A stretch of 64,000 nucleotides of DNA. Origin: Verpa conica. Lineage: Eukaryota; Ascomycota; Pezizomycetes; Pezizales; Morchellaceae. This document shows, in pieces, positions 1 to 9,699 of the stretch (the first letter of the stretch is position 1; every line of letters begins with the position of its first letter). Where the stretch lies: contig JAUFSD010000012.1 of assembly GCA_033030425.1 (NCBI GenBank), forward strand, positions 1,240,001-1,304,000, given 5' to 3'. The notes beneath the pieces were generated by a model. It had not been told where the DNA came from. It saw only the letters and a list, made by a program, of their open reading frames with translations, and ran no database searches. A program made the translations under genes and the position numbers.

Positions 1-1131
1 ACCGTGCGAGAAATCATCAGCCATGTCAGGTCAAAGAGAGATCTCCAAAACCTACGGCTCGTACAGCACTCATTCGCCAACATCACGACCGAGTTCCTAT
101 TCCACACCATCAACATCGAGCCATCACATAGATCCCTTTCGTTATCCCGTGAGCTATCCAACAAGCACGACTTTTCACGGTACGTAAAAGAGATCACCGT
201 CCACACCTATACACAGGGCTACTCCAACTGGGCAGAAAACCACCCTATCACAATCCCTCAAAAGCAGCAAGCCATACACAAAACCAACTGGACCCCATCC
301 ACCCCAGATGAAGAGGAGAAACCCTACGGACTGCTGAACTCACCCAAGTACATACGCCTCCTCTCAGAAATACTCCAGAGCTTCCCATCCCTCGACTCGA
401 TCCAAACAAGCCACGACAGGACCACCCTAGGACTTGAGCTATTCCAACAATCACTCCTAAACCGCACCCCTCTCCTCCCGAACAGCGAGCAAGACATCTC
501 CACCACATTCGTCACACTCATCAACGCAGCATACGTCTCTGGCATAACATTCACTTCCATAGCCGGCGCAGTACTCGCGTGTGAGTTTGATGACTTGGGG
601 TTCCTGTACCGCGCTATCAAGGTACTCAAGAGCTGTAAAATAGTCGATTTGGAAGTCCTCGGTAGGTCTTTGAGCTCTGTGCGAGACGGGAGGTTTTTCG
701 ATCTGCTTTCTCCGGCGGTGGGGTTGCAGGTGTTGAAGCTTACGCGGACGTATTGTCGAGGGCTGGTTTTGGACTTTTTGAGGGCTCCGGTGACAAAGTA
801 CCTTGGTGGTGGTGGTGGTGGTGGTGGTGGTGGTGGTAGTGGTGGTGGAAAACACATATGGCCGTGTTTGAGGTCTCTTGATGTGAGTGGTATGGATTGT
901 TATGAAAAAGACTATATGGAGTTTTCATACCGCCATAGAAAGACGCTGAGAAGGGTTGCGTTGGCGAATCCTTTGATTTGTACTTCTTTGGTGGATCTGG
1001 CGCGGTTTATGAAGGAGGCGCTTGAGCTTAATGAGCTTGTGTTATGTGCGCCGTTTGGGATTAGGGATGGGTATCGTAGATATAGTAAGGAGGATTTACA
1101 GACGATGGCGGGTTTTGTTTTTAAACAATAG
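1..1131 (+). CDS. F-box-type protein, 5' partial, 3' end altered by a Copia insertion
   Basis: The frame is open from the window edge with no ATG at its head, so the start lies upstream. The first 35 or so residues read like the second half of a fungal F-box (REIISH, then DLQNLRLVQHSFA, then FLF), the module that ties a substrate receptor to Skp1 in SCF ubiquitin ligases. The rest is a mixed helix/strand receptor-like region without clear leucine-rich repeats. A GGT microsatellite encodes a run of about 12 glycines near residue 270. The reading frame enters the retrotransposon LTR at base 1119 and stops at TAG 1129-1131, so the last three residues are LTR-encoded. The native ending survives beyond the element (6314-6376). 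Family assignment is by motif; the target is unknown. Confidence 0.7.
   Translation, partial: TVREIISHVRSKRDLQNLRLVQHSFANITTEFLFHTINIEPSHRSLSLSRELSNKHDFSRYVKEITVHTYTQGYSNWAENHPITIPQKQQAIHKTNWTPSTPDEEEKPYGLLNSPKYIRLLSEILQSFPSLDSIQTSHDRTTLGLELFQQSLLNRTPLLPNSEQDISTTFVTLINAAYVSGITFTSIAGAVLACEFDDLGFLYRAIKVLKSCKIVDLEVLGRSLSSVRDGRFFDLLSPAVGLQVLKLTRTYCRGLVLDFLRAPVTKYLGGGGGGGGGGGSGGGKHIWPCLRSLDVSGMDCYEKDYMEFSYRHRKTLRRVALANPLICTSLVDLARFMKEALELNELVLCAPFGIRDGYRRYSKEDLQTMAGFVFKQ
805..849 (+). repeat. GGT trinucleotide microsatellite inside the F-box gene
   Basis: About eleven uninterrupted GGT units followed by AGT and two more GGT. It is in frame and encodes a glycine run with one serine. It is probably length-variable between strains. 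Confidence 0.9.
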
Positions 1132-1444
1132 GCTAAGAGTAAACTGAAGGACAGATATAACTAAAGAACAAACTTGATTGATACCTAAAGAAAGACGCAG
1201 GAGGAGCCTGCTTATATAGTTACAAATCCGCTAACATAAAAAACATTTCGTAATCTCAATACAAAGTAAAAAACCAATCCGTTACCATACAATTCTTCCG
1301 ATGCTCGGATAGAATTTCCTTCCGTCGGTTATACTATTCCCCCGCTTGGTTACCCTGCCGGACCATCCGGGATTCTATTCCTCCGGTGTTGCCACACCCC
1401 GTATTCGCCACACTTAACTTCACAGAGTGTCATTTATTCCAACA
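1119..1444 (-). repeat. 3' LTR of the Copia element
   Basis: Read on the minus strand it begins TGTTGGAATAAATG and ends CCTATTGTTTAAAA, so the 5' end has the canonical TG but the 3' end lacks CA. The boundaries are set by the second copy and by the TTTGT duplication. The polyprotein stop codon (1434-1436) lies inside this LTR. Confidence 0.95.
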
Positions 1445-3444
1445 CCCTCCCTTGCTCAAGACAGTTAAGTTGTTTAAGAAAAGTTACATGTTTCAAACGC
1501 CCCAGTCCCTTAGTAAATAAATCCGCTGCATTGTCCGCAGTTGGTACATATGAAAGTAAAAAATCCCCGGCTAAATACCTTTCTCGAATATAGTGAAAAT
1601 GTGTTTCAATGTGTTTCGAACGACGATGAAAGACTGGATTTCTGGTGAGGGCTAGTGACCCGGTGTTATCGCCGAATAGTTCGTAAACGCGTTTTTGTTC
1701 TGACCAGAGTGCTAGTTCGTTGAGTCCTCTTTTTAGCCACACCATCTGTCTGGCAGCCTCCGATAATGCCATGTATTCCGCTTCTGTTGACGAGATGGCT
1801 ACTGATTTTTGTTTCTCGGTTTTCCATGTGATCAGGCAGTTGTTGAGTACAAAACAGTTGCCAGAGAAAGATCTTCGGGAGTCCATGTCGGAGGCGTGAC
1901 TTGCATCAGCGAATCCTTTTAGCATCATGTCCTGGCTGGGTGTTCGTGGATATACTAGCGCTTGATGAATAGTCCCTCGCAAATAGCGGAGTACTCTTTG
2001 CAGTGCTACTGTGTGTTCGGGTCCTGGATTAGATGAGAACTGTGACAGAAAGGTTACCGCAAATGCTATGTCTGGTCGAGTGCCTAGTGCGGCGTACATT
2101 AACGACCCTACTACTGCCTGATAGTGTGCTATTTCCAGGCTGGTTGCTGTTCCTGGTTCTGACGCTACTAAGCCATGGTTCTCGAAGGGAGTAGTGACCG
2201 TTCGGCATTCCATCATATCAAACCGTTCGAGGACTTGTTGGATGTAGGCTGACTGGCTCAGAGCTATTTGTTGTTCGGAAATCGTTACTTTTATCCCAAC
2301 TATCCAGCTTATTTTTCCCCCATCCGTCATTCGAAATGTTTTGGCTAAGTGCGAGGCCACTCGCTTGTCTTCTGCCACGTCGCAGAAAAAGGTCCCTAGG
2401 TCATCGACGAAGGCGGCTATAATTAGGGTTCCGTTTTGATTTATGAACACGCTTGGGTCGAAGGAACTTCGTTTCAATCCTAAAATTTCGAGTTCTTTGA
2501 ATAGCACGGCGTGCCATTCTCGAGGTGACTGTTTTAATCCGTAAAGGGTTTTTCGAAGTTTTAGTACTTGTCCCCCCTTTACTTCGTACCCTAGTGGTTG
2601 TTCGACATATACTTCTTCTTTTAGTTTTCCATTTAAGAAGGCATTTTTTACGTCGCTTTGTCGTGTGTCCCACTTTGCTGAATGGGATGCCATAATTGCG
2701 AATAGCATTCTTAGGGACTCATACCGAAACACCGGAGAGAAGGTTTCTTCGTAGTCGATTCCGTGTATTTGAGAGAATCCTTTGGCCACAAACCGTGCCT
2801 TGTATCGAGTAACCTCTCCGTGTGGTCCCAATTTTTGGGTATACACCCATCTGCTCTTGACTACCTTTTTTGGTTGAGGGGGTCTTGGAACCACTTCCCA
2901 TACTTCGTTGAGGATTAATGCCTCGTATTCTTCCTCCATAGCTTGTTTCCATTCCTTTTTATTTTCGCCGTTTGTGGCTTCTTTGAAGGTCGTAGGGCAG
3001 GAGGTAACTGTCAAGAGTTCTTCCACTAGCCGGGCAGGTTTCCTGACTTCTCTTTGTCCTTTTCTTCTGACTAAGGGAATATCGGCATCTTTGGGTTTAA
3101 CCCATTCGTTCGGGTGACTTGGTGCGCTTGGTGGTTCCGATCCGAGCGGCCATCGTGGGGGAGTGGAGGGTCCTTGTCCCATATCTTCCATATCTTCATC
3201 TTCGAAGGTCATGGTTATTTCCCCTTCTTCTTCTCCTTTGTCACTTTCGGAGGATTCGTCTGACGTTTCTTGTCTTTCCCTAAAATTTCCTGGAAAGTTG
3301 ACGGGTTTTACCAATGGTAAAGGTGGTAGTTCTTGATCAGAGAGCTGAGGGGAGTTTACTAATTCTTCTTCCCTTGGTCTGGTTTCTTCTTTTTCTTTTT
3401 CCGAGTCTGACGACGATTCGGATGATGATGAGGAGGAGGAGGAG

Positions 3445-3477
<33 letters not shown>

Positions 3478-5885
3478 AAAGGTCGTGCTGGAAAGAAACC
3501 ATTTGTGATTTCTCTGTTTTTGGCCGTGGGTTTCTCAAAACGAACGTCTCTGCTCCGAATTATCTGTTTTCTGGTAGGTATATAGACTCTATACTCTTGT
3601 TGGCTTTCTCCAAACCCACAGATTTTTCCTTCTTCTGCTCTTGGAGATAATTTGGTCCCTGGTTTCCTTGTTTCTGGTGGACAAAAGACATAGGCCGTTT
3701 CTCCGAAGTAGCGAAGGTGTCCTATCGTTGGTTTCCGTTTGTAGTACGCTTCGAAGGGGGTTTGTTTTTCCAGTGACGAATGTGGTAGGCGATTTTTTAC
3801 ATGAGTTAGCATTGCCACTGCTTCCCCCCATAGGCTTGGTGGTAATCCCGAGCTGACTCCCGCGGTTCGAACTAGGTCTTGTATGGTCCGATTGAATCTT
3901 TCTGCTACTCCATTTGACTCATGGGAGTAGGGAACAGTTGTTTCGTGTTTAATGCCCTTTTGACTGAACACTTCTTTGAGGGTAGTATTAACATACTCTC
4001 CACCATTGTCCGTTCGAAATCTCTGTACGGTTAGGCCTGTTTGCGTTTCTACCGCTAGGATATACTTTCTGATGGCTTCTGGTGCATCACTTTTGTTTTT
4101 GAGTAGAACAACCATGGTGAACCGTGAGAAATCATCAATTAGGGACATGAAGTAGTGATACCCTCCTGGTGCCTGAGTTGATTGCTTTCCACTGAGATCT
4201 GAATGGACTAGCTCCAGTATCCTGGACGTTTTGGACGTACTAGGGGCTCGAGGTAATTTGGTCGCTTTTCCTAGCTGACAGGCTGTGCATCCTTCGAATT
4301 TATCGGGTAGGAGTTGAGGGTCTTGTACCATTCTTTTTATCTTTCTTAGCCCGTCTGATGGGAGGTGGCCGAGTCGTTGGTGCCATAGTGAGGATTTGTT
4401 GACTGTTAGTGCCGTTGCCGTGGTCTTGGCTTGATCCAATATATACAGACGGCTTTGTTCGTCTAGAGTTACTTTTCCTTGGACTACTCCGTCCTTTATT
4501 ATGCGTATTTCTTTCCCTTTTCCTTCCATTGTGAACCCTTTTTCAGCTAACCTTCTCCATGATATAAGATTGGTGTTGCCAAGTTTGGGTACGTGGAGCA
4601 CTTTGGTTAGTACTATTGGCATTATGGATCCCTCAATACGAGCCGTGCTGTTTCCGGAAATTGGAATATTGTGTCCTGCCGCGTTGACTATTCCTGTTTG
4701 TGTTGTTACTGGTCCAAAGGTTCTTCCTGACATATGGTCGGTGGCTCCTGTATCGAAAATCCACTGATCTTGTCTTCCAGTGGTTGTTGTGAGGCAGTGA
4801 TTGTTTTGTTTGGTGACCATTAAGGGGTCGGCAGGTCTTTCCCAGTTCATGTTTGTCCATTCATCGGCGTATTCCGGTGCGCTTATTTTGGGGGAGAATT
4901 CGGGGTATTCGGTGTCAATAAAGCATTGATCTATGAAGGAGACGTATGGTACAGTAGTAACCCAACACGCTACTGTTATTTCGCTTATATTGGCTGAATT
5001 TTGCTTGGCTTCCTTCTTTGCCTTTTTCTTTTTGTTACACTCCTTCGTAGTGTGATTTTTGTAATAGTCCCCATTCTTCTTGCAGAAACCGCATTCTTTG
5101 GTGGGGTCCCTACTTGGTGGTTTTCCTCCTGCCGGTTTTTGACCATTCTTGATGTTAAAAGATCCTGCATCCGGGCCTGAGATTTCCCGATTCTGGGCAA
5201 TAGCCATGAGTTTGTCGTGTATTTCAGCGAACGTGATGGACTCTTTACTGAGGACGTTTTCGACTACGTTTGCAAGGCTTTCGTGTCTGAGAGTTTGTAG
5301 CAAGAAATTCTTTTTGGACATGTTAGACTTGGTCATATTCTTCAGATGCCAGGCAAAATCGTCCGCGTCGTCCTTCTGGGCTCCCGCACATTGTTGTACG
5401 ACTGTCCGCCATATATTGGCAAAGGTGGTGAGGTGGTCTTTGAGCGAAATCTCGGGTGAGTATTGTAGACTCGTGAGGTTGGCAAACGTCATGAAGAGTG
5501 TGGTGACAGTTTGAAGATCAAACTGTTCTTCCAGTGCTTTCCATAGGACTGCCGGGTTCCCATCTTGGGGGATCACATCTTTGACTTCTTCGTCAATGTT
5601 GTTAAGAATGAAGGAGACTGCCCAGTTGGTTTTGTCTTCCCACTTCCGGTACGCCTTTTTGTAGGCTTTCTGACTTGCTAAGTGATCCGCCGCGGATGTT
5701 TCGGAGGTGGAGTCATATGTTCCTGGGTCGACTGGTTCTTTGGCGGTACCTTTGACAAGGTCGATCGTACGGTAGTATTTGAGTGCGACTTCGGCTTCGA
5801 ACCTCCATTTGCGATAGTTGTCTTTGCCAGTGAGTTTTTTGGCAAGAGTTGGGATACGGCTGGGGTTGCTTTCGTTGTCGGACAT
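1434..5885 (-). CDS. Copia gag-pol polyprotein
   Basis: 1483 aa in one frame. In order: Copia-type Gag (about 1-250); a zinc knuckle of form C-x2-C-x9-H-x4-C near residue 265 (longer spacing than the usual CX2CX4HX4C); aspartic protease with DTGATDHMSG near 380; integrase with an HHCC zinc module (WHQRLGHLPSDGL...CTACQLGK) and the D-D-E core (HSDLSG, RTDNGGEY, ESNGVAERFN); a low-complexity linker with about 20 serines followed by Glu-rich sequence; reverse transcriptase (SRWVYTQKLG, YGLKQSPREW, AAFVDDLGTFF, i.e. FVDD for the usual YVDD); RNase H (GFADASHASD, SSTEAEYMAL). All catalytic blocks are present. ATG at 5885 lies 99 bp inside the 5' LTR. There is no separate gag frame, so gag:pol ratio control is not visible. 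Confidence 0.97.
1445..1456 (-). other. Copia polypurine tract
   Basis: On the minus strand GCAAGGGAGGG immediately precedes the 3' LTR, the expected position of the plus-strand DNA primer. It lies inside the last codons of the polyprotein. Confidence 0.75.
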
Positions 5886-5952
5886 CGTTTCGAAGTGTTT
5901 TCAAACGGTATGGATCAAAGAGATATTCTTGTTGCTTATTGTTTTGTGGGTA

Positions 5953-5984
5953 GTGGAAGCTTTTATCGAGCCGGGCTCATAACC
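5953..5984 (-). other. Copia primer-binding site (internal initiator tRNA-Met)
   Basis: Directly next to the 5' LTR the plus strand reads GGGCTCATAACC (5973-5984). This is the anticodon-arm sequence of eukaryotic initiator tRNA-Met, with the CAT anticodon. GTGGAAGC, a D-arm sequence of the same tRNA, lies at 5953-5960. The element RNA is complementary to both. Priming from an internal, cleaved initiator tRNA is known for Drosophila copia, and extra D-arm pairing is known for yeast Ty1. That it works this way here is inference. Confidence 0.75.
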
Positions 5985-6310
5985 TTTTAAACAATAGGCT
6001 AAGAGTAAACTGAAGGACAGATATAACTAAAGAACAAACTTGATTGATACCTAAAGAAAGACGCAGGAGGAGCCTGCTTATATAGTTACAAATCCGCTAA
6101 CATAAAAAACATTTCGTAATCTCAATACAAAGTAAAAAACCAATCCGTTACCATACAATTCTTCCGATGCTCGGATAGAATTTCCTTCCGTCGGTTATAC
6201 TATTCCCCCGCTTGGTTACCCTGCCGGACCATCCGGGATTCTATTCCTCCGGTGTTGCCACACCCCGTATTCGCCACACTTAACTTCACAGAGTGTCATT
6301 TATTCCAACA
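5985..6310 (-). repeat. 5' LTR of the Copia element
   Basis: Second 326-bp copy, apparently identical to the one at 1119-1444. It should carry the element promoter reading leftwards. Base 6311 begins the TTTGT target duplication. Confidence 0.95.
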
Positions 6311-6313
6311 TTT

Positions 6314-6376
6314 GTTACTAATCGTATAGAAGATCTCCCTCAGATAGGTGTATTTTATGAAACATATGTAAACTAG
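6314..6376 (+). pseudogene. Displaced native 3' end of the F-box gene
   Basis: If the Copia element and one TTTGT copy are removed in silico, the F-box frame continues after GGT TTT GTT for 19 further codons (TNRIEDLPQIGVF...) to TAG at 6374-6376. This stretch is now downstream of the element and separated from its gene. The continuity of the frame supports the placement of both element ends. Confidence 0.75.
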
Positions 6377-6868
6377 ATGGCTAGAATAAATAATGTATAT
6401 TACTATAGACGTGAATAACAACTATGGCTATCGTGTCTACAGACTACAAATCTAATATATAAAAACCCATTATACCTACTACGGATCCATAATATCACCA
6501 GAGCTCCAGCCTCTAATGGACGGTAGAGTCCCAAGGTCTAGTAGATATTAAGACATACCTAGAAAGCATCTCCCGTATATTACTACTTTCATAATTACAT
6601 CCGCCCCCACCCTCGTCGAGTGATCACCCGTGATTATACCTATCAGCTAAACAATCCATCCGTACTATACTACCCAATAGACGCAGAGTTATTGGCACCA
6701 AAAACAACCTCACGATATAATTCACAAAATTCGACATGCCTAATTTTATATTCCATTATTCGCACGCTATTATAAACCATAAAAAAGGCTATGCACACCA
6801 TAGATCGCTAAAAGGAAAAAGGAAGAAAAAAGCCCAATTACGCCCAAACCCCACAGCAATGACATGAA
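6377..6868. other. Intergenic, convergent 3' ends
   Basis: AT-rich spacer between the original end of the F-box gene and the end of the ankyrin gene. No gene or repeat seen. Confidence 0.6.
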
Positions 6869-9073
6869 TTACCGTCCGTAAAAGTCACCTAGTGCCTGAA
6901 ACCGCTTCCACAACTCCTTATCCTCTGGTCCCATCCCCTCTACAATCGCATCTTCCCTCCTTTGTTCGTCATCCTCATCACTGTCCTCATCATCGTCCTC
7001 TTCCTCCTCCCCTTCTTGTCCTGCTGCCCCCTCGCCTGAATCTCCACCCCCTGACTCTGCTGGCGCTTCTAGTACAAGATTATACCTCGTCCAACTACTC
7101 CCAGTCCCAAGATCTTTACTCTTTTCCGCCCCCCTCTCAGCTAAAACTGCCACAGCTTCCTCGCCCCCGCCCGCAGCGGCGATATGCATTGCTGTCCGCC
7201 CCTCACTATCACGTGCCTCTATCTCACATCCTGCATCAAGAAGGGTTTCAACTACATCTCGGGGAGTATTCCACCAGTGTGCCAGCACTGCATGGAGCGG
7301 CGTCTGCGCTTTACTATCTTTCGCGTTAACGTTGGCCCCATGTTCGATGAGAAGTTTGATAGTCTCCAGAGAAACCGGAGGTGTATTGGCGGCTTCGTGG
7401 AGGGGTGTTCTACCGGGGGTAGGGTGTCTAGAAGTTGTGACTGCGTTTATATCTGCACCTTTTGCGATAAGGAGAGGAATGAGCGCGATGTTCGCATTTT
7501 TGGCAGCAAGGTGGAGGGGAGTAACGCCGTGATTGTCTGCGGCATCCGCAGGTGCGTTATGGGATAATAGGAGTGATGAAATGGAGATAATGCTGGAGGT
7601 ATAGTTTGTGTAATGTAGAGGCTGCCTCCCCCTTTTGTCTGCCGCTGTGATGTCTGCGTTGTGTGCGAGGAGGGTGGTGATAATGTTAGCGTGTACATAG
7701 ATAACCGCATAGTGAAGCGGTGTCTTGCCCGAGTTATCGCGTTTATTAACATCAGTACCATGGGCGAGAAGAAGGGCAATTGATGATTCGTGGCCATGAA
7801 TAACGGCAAAGTGTAGAGGGGTTTTCCCGTCGTCTGCGGAGGCATGTACGTCGGCGCCCTTTGAGAGGAGGATGGTGATTGTTTCTTGTCCATAGAGCTG
7901 AGAGGCTGCTTCATGGAGAGGCTGTCGGCCTTCCTTATCTGCTGCAGCAATATCTGCACCGGATTCAAGTAGAAGAGCGGCGGTGTGGGCGTTCATGTGT
8001 CGTGCAGAGATATGGAGTGGGGTGATGCCATTGTTATCTTTAACCGTGACACCTGCACCAGATTCAAGTAGGAGTGAAATCATTGGAATAGGACTATTAG
8101 AGTAGCCCGCCCAGTGGAGTGGTGTTCTATGGACGTCATCCCGATGTGACATAGAAGCACCCTTTGAAAGAAGTAGCTTCACAACCGCCAGTCTCCCAGA
8201 GGCAGCGCAGGAATGAAGAGGTGTTTTCAGCGCTGTATCATGAGCATTGATATCGGCGCCTTTCTCAAGCAATATAGATACCGTCGCCTCATGCCCATGC
8301 ACCGCCGCCAGATACAATGGCGTCTTTCCACCCTCATCACGAGAATGAATATCAGCCCCTCGCTCAACAAGAAGCCTAACCAGCGTCTCCCGCCCACTAA
8401 TCGCAACCCAATGCAATGCAGTCCGACTATGATTATCAGTACCCTTAACATCCGCGCCCCGCTCCAAAAGCAAAATCACCGCGTCTTCATGGCCACACAT
8501 AGCCGCCCAATGCAGCGCAGTCTTATCATCACGGTCCTTTACGGCGACATCGCTCCCCTTATCGAGCAAGAACCTAAGCACCGAATCGTGGCCGTTCCGC
8601 GCCGCCCAGTGAAGCGGGGTCTGCTCGTTTGCACCAGTACTATCGATATCCGCGCCTGCTTCCAACAGCAACCCAACGAGCGGAACATGTCCACTCATAG
8701 TAGCCCACTGCAGCGGCGTCTTGTGATCGTAATCCTGCGCAGCGATATCGGCCCCCTTGTCAAGAACTAACCGTGCAACCGATTCATGCCCTAGCATGGC
8801 AGCCCAGTGTAGCGAAGTCCTTCCATGCTCTTGGTCCTTTGCGGTGATGGCTGCGGCTCCCTTCTCGAGGATGAGACGTGCAAGTGGTGTGTTTCCGCGG
8901 CGGGCGGCCCAGATGAGGAGGTTGTCCTCGGTGGTGGTGAGGCGACCGTAGAGGAGCGGGTTAAGGAGCTGGGAGAGGCGAGTGTTTGAGCGGAGGAATG
9001 AATTGAGGTCCCGGGGGGAGAGAGAGGACGCAAGGAGAAGAAAGAGCTCATTGGGAAGGGCGAGGAGTGGCAT
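6869..9073 (-). CDS. F-box plus ankyrin-repeat protein
   Basis: 734 aa from the ATG at 9073. The frame is open 73 codons further upstream, but that stretch is Pro/Ser/His-rich, and this ATG directly precedes the F-box (LPNELFLLLASSLSPRDLNSFLRSN, residues 6-30). Residues 50-640 hold about 18 ankyrin repeats of the TPLHWAAxxGH type with strong consensus matches. The tail is Glu/Asp-rich (EGEEEEDDDEDSDEDDEQ) and ends FQALGDFYGR. Likely role by family: F-box binds Skp1, ankyrin stack binds the client in an SCF ubiquitin ligase; client unknown. No intron in the coding part. A possible 5'-UTR intron is suggested by CCTGTAAGTAC just upstream. A decayed relative with the same architecture lies at 24460-25690. 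Confidence 0.85.
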   Translation of the reverse strand: MPLLALPNELFLLLASSLSPRDLNSFLRSNTRLSQLLNPLLYGRLTTTEDNLLIWAARRGNTPLARLILEKGAAAITAKDQEHGRTSLHWAAMLGHESVARLVLDKGADIAAQDYDHKTPLQWATMSGHVPLVGLLLEAGADIDSTGANEQTPLHWAARNGHDSVLRFLLDKGSDVAVKDRDDKTALHWAAMCGHEDAVILLLERGADVKGTDNHSRTALHWVAISGRETLVRLLVERGADIHSRDEGGKTPLYLAAVHGHEATVSILLEKGADINAHDTALKTPLHSCAASGRLAVVKLLLSKGASMSHRDDVHRTPLHWAGYSNSPIPMISLLLESGAGVTVKDNNGITPLHISARHMNAHTAALLLESGADIAAADKEGRQPLHEAASQLYGQETITILLSKGADVHASADDGKTPLHFAVIHGHESSIALLLAHGTDVNKRDNSGKTPLHYAVIYVHANIITTLLAHNADITAADKRGRQPLHYTNYTSSIISISSLLLSHNAPADAADNHGVTPLHLAAKNANIALIPLLIAKGADINAVTTSRHPTPGRTPLHEAANTPPVSLETIKLLIEHGANVNAKDSKAQTPLHAVLAHWWNTPRDVVETLLDAGCEIEARDSEGRTAMHIAAAGGGEEAVAVLAERGAEKSKDLGTGSSWTRYNLVLEAPAESGGGDSGEGAAGQEGEEEEDDDEDSDEDDEQRREDAIVEGMGPEDKELWKRFQALGDFYGR

Positions 9074-9699
9074 AGTGGGGTAGATCGGGAAGATGTTAGC
9101 TAGGGAGCGAGAAGGGTTGAGATGTGTACTTACAGGGTGTTGTGGGATGGAGATGGGGGGTTTTAGATGGGATGGAGATAGATTAGTGATTATATCACAG
9201 TTACATGAGATGGTGAAGTTGAAGTGAGGAGAGGGGAGGAGAGGTGATGTGAGAGGTGAGAGGTGAGGACTTGTCCGGTGTTGGATGTTCACCGACGGAG
9301 GCTCAGATTAGGTGCTTAGGTACGCGCGTGCTTTGTGTCACTTCCCCCCACTACAGCCAATATAATCACTGTATCAAGTATACCGGATTTGTTCACACAG
9401 AATCACTCGTTAATGATTACATACTCTGCATGAGCAATCTCTTTTTTGTCTACGATGTAACTACATGTACCCGTATTAACCGCGAAAGAGCCATACATAC
9501 ATCAAGTACCGCTAGACATAGGAATAGTCATTCGGCGAAAGAGAAAAAGGATAGAAAAAATCCAAAAGTACAAAGTTTCCCACAAATAAACAATCCCACT
9601 GATTCACAAAACTCGGAAAATAAACATAGAATTAAAATTCCAAAGTATATAACCCAACCCATTCCAATAAACAAAACTCAAGGCTAAACTCCAAGCACT
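9074..9699. other. Intergenic and 5' leader of the ankyrin gene
   Basis: Contains the likely 5' leader and promoter of the ankyrin gene, including a GTAAGT donor near 9133 on the minus strand. The rest is AT-rich with no supported gene. Confidence 0.5.

Larger units (their letters stand above)
1119..6310 (-). mobile_element. Complete Ty1/Copia LTR retrotransposon
   Basis: A 5192-bp element on the minus strand. Both LTRs are 326 bp and I found no difference between them by eye. The target duplication TTTGT is present at 1114-1118 and 6311-6315. A primer-binding site abuts the right (5') LTR and a purine tract abuts the left (3') LTR. The single 1483-codon gag-pol frame is uninterrupted. These are the marks of a very recent and potentially autonomous insertion. 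It sits within the 3' end of the F-box gene. The domain order protease-integrase-RT-RNase H defines Copia rather than Gypsy. Confidence 0.97.

Noticed and set aside
248..928. Minus-strand frames opposite the F-box gene with Pro, Thr or His runs
   Set aside because: Produced by the GGT microsatellite read on the other strand.
5953..5984. Possible tRNA gene because of the GGGCTCATAACC anticodon-arm sequence
   Set aside because: No acceptor or T arm around it; its place next to the LTR makes it a primer-binding site.
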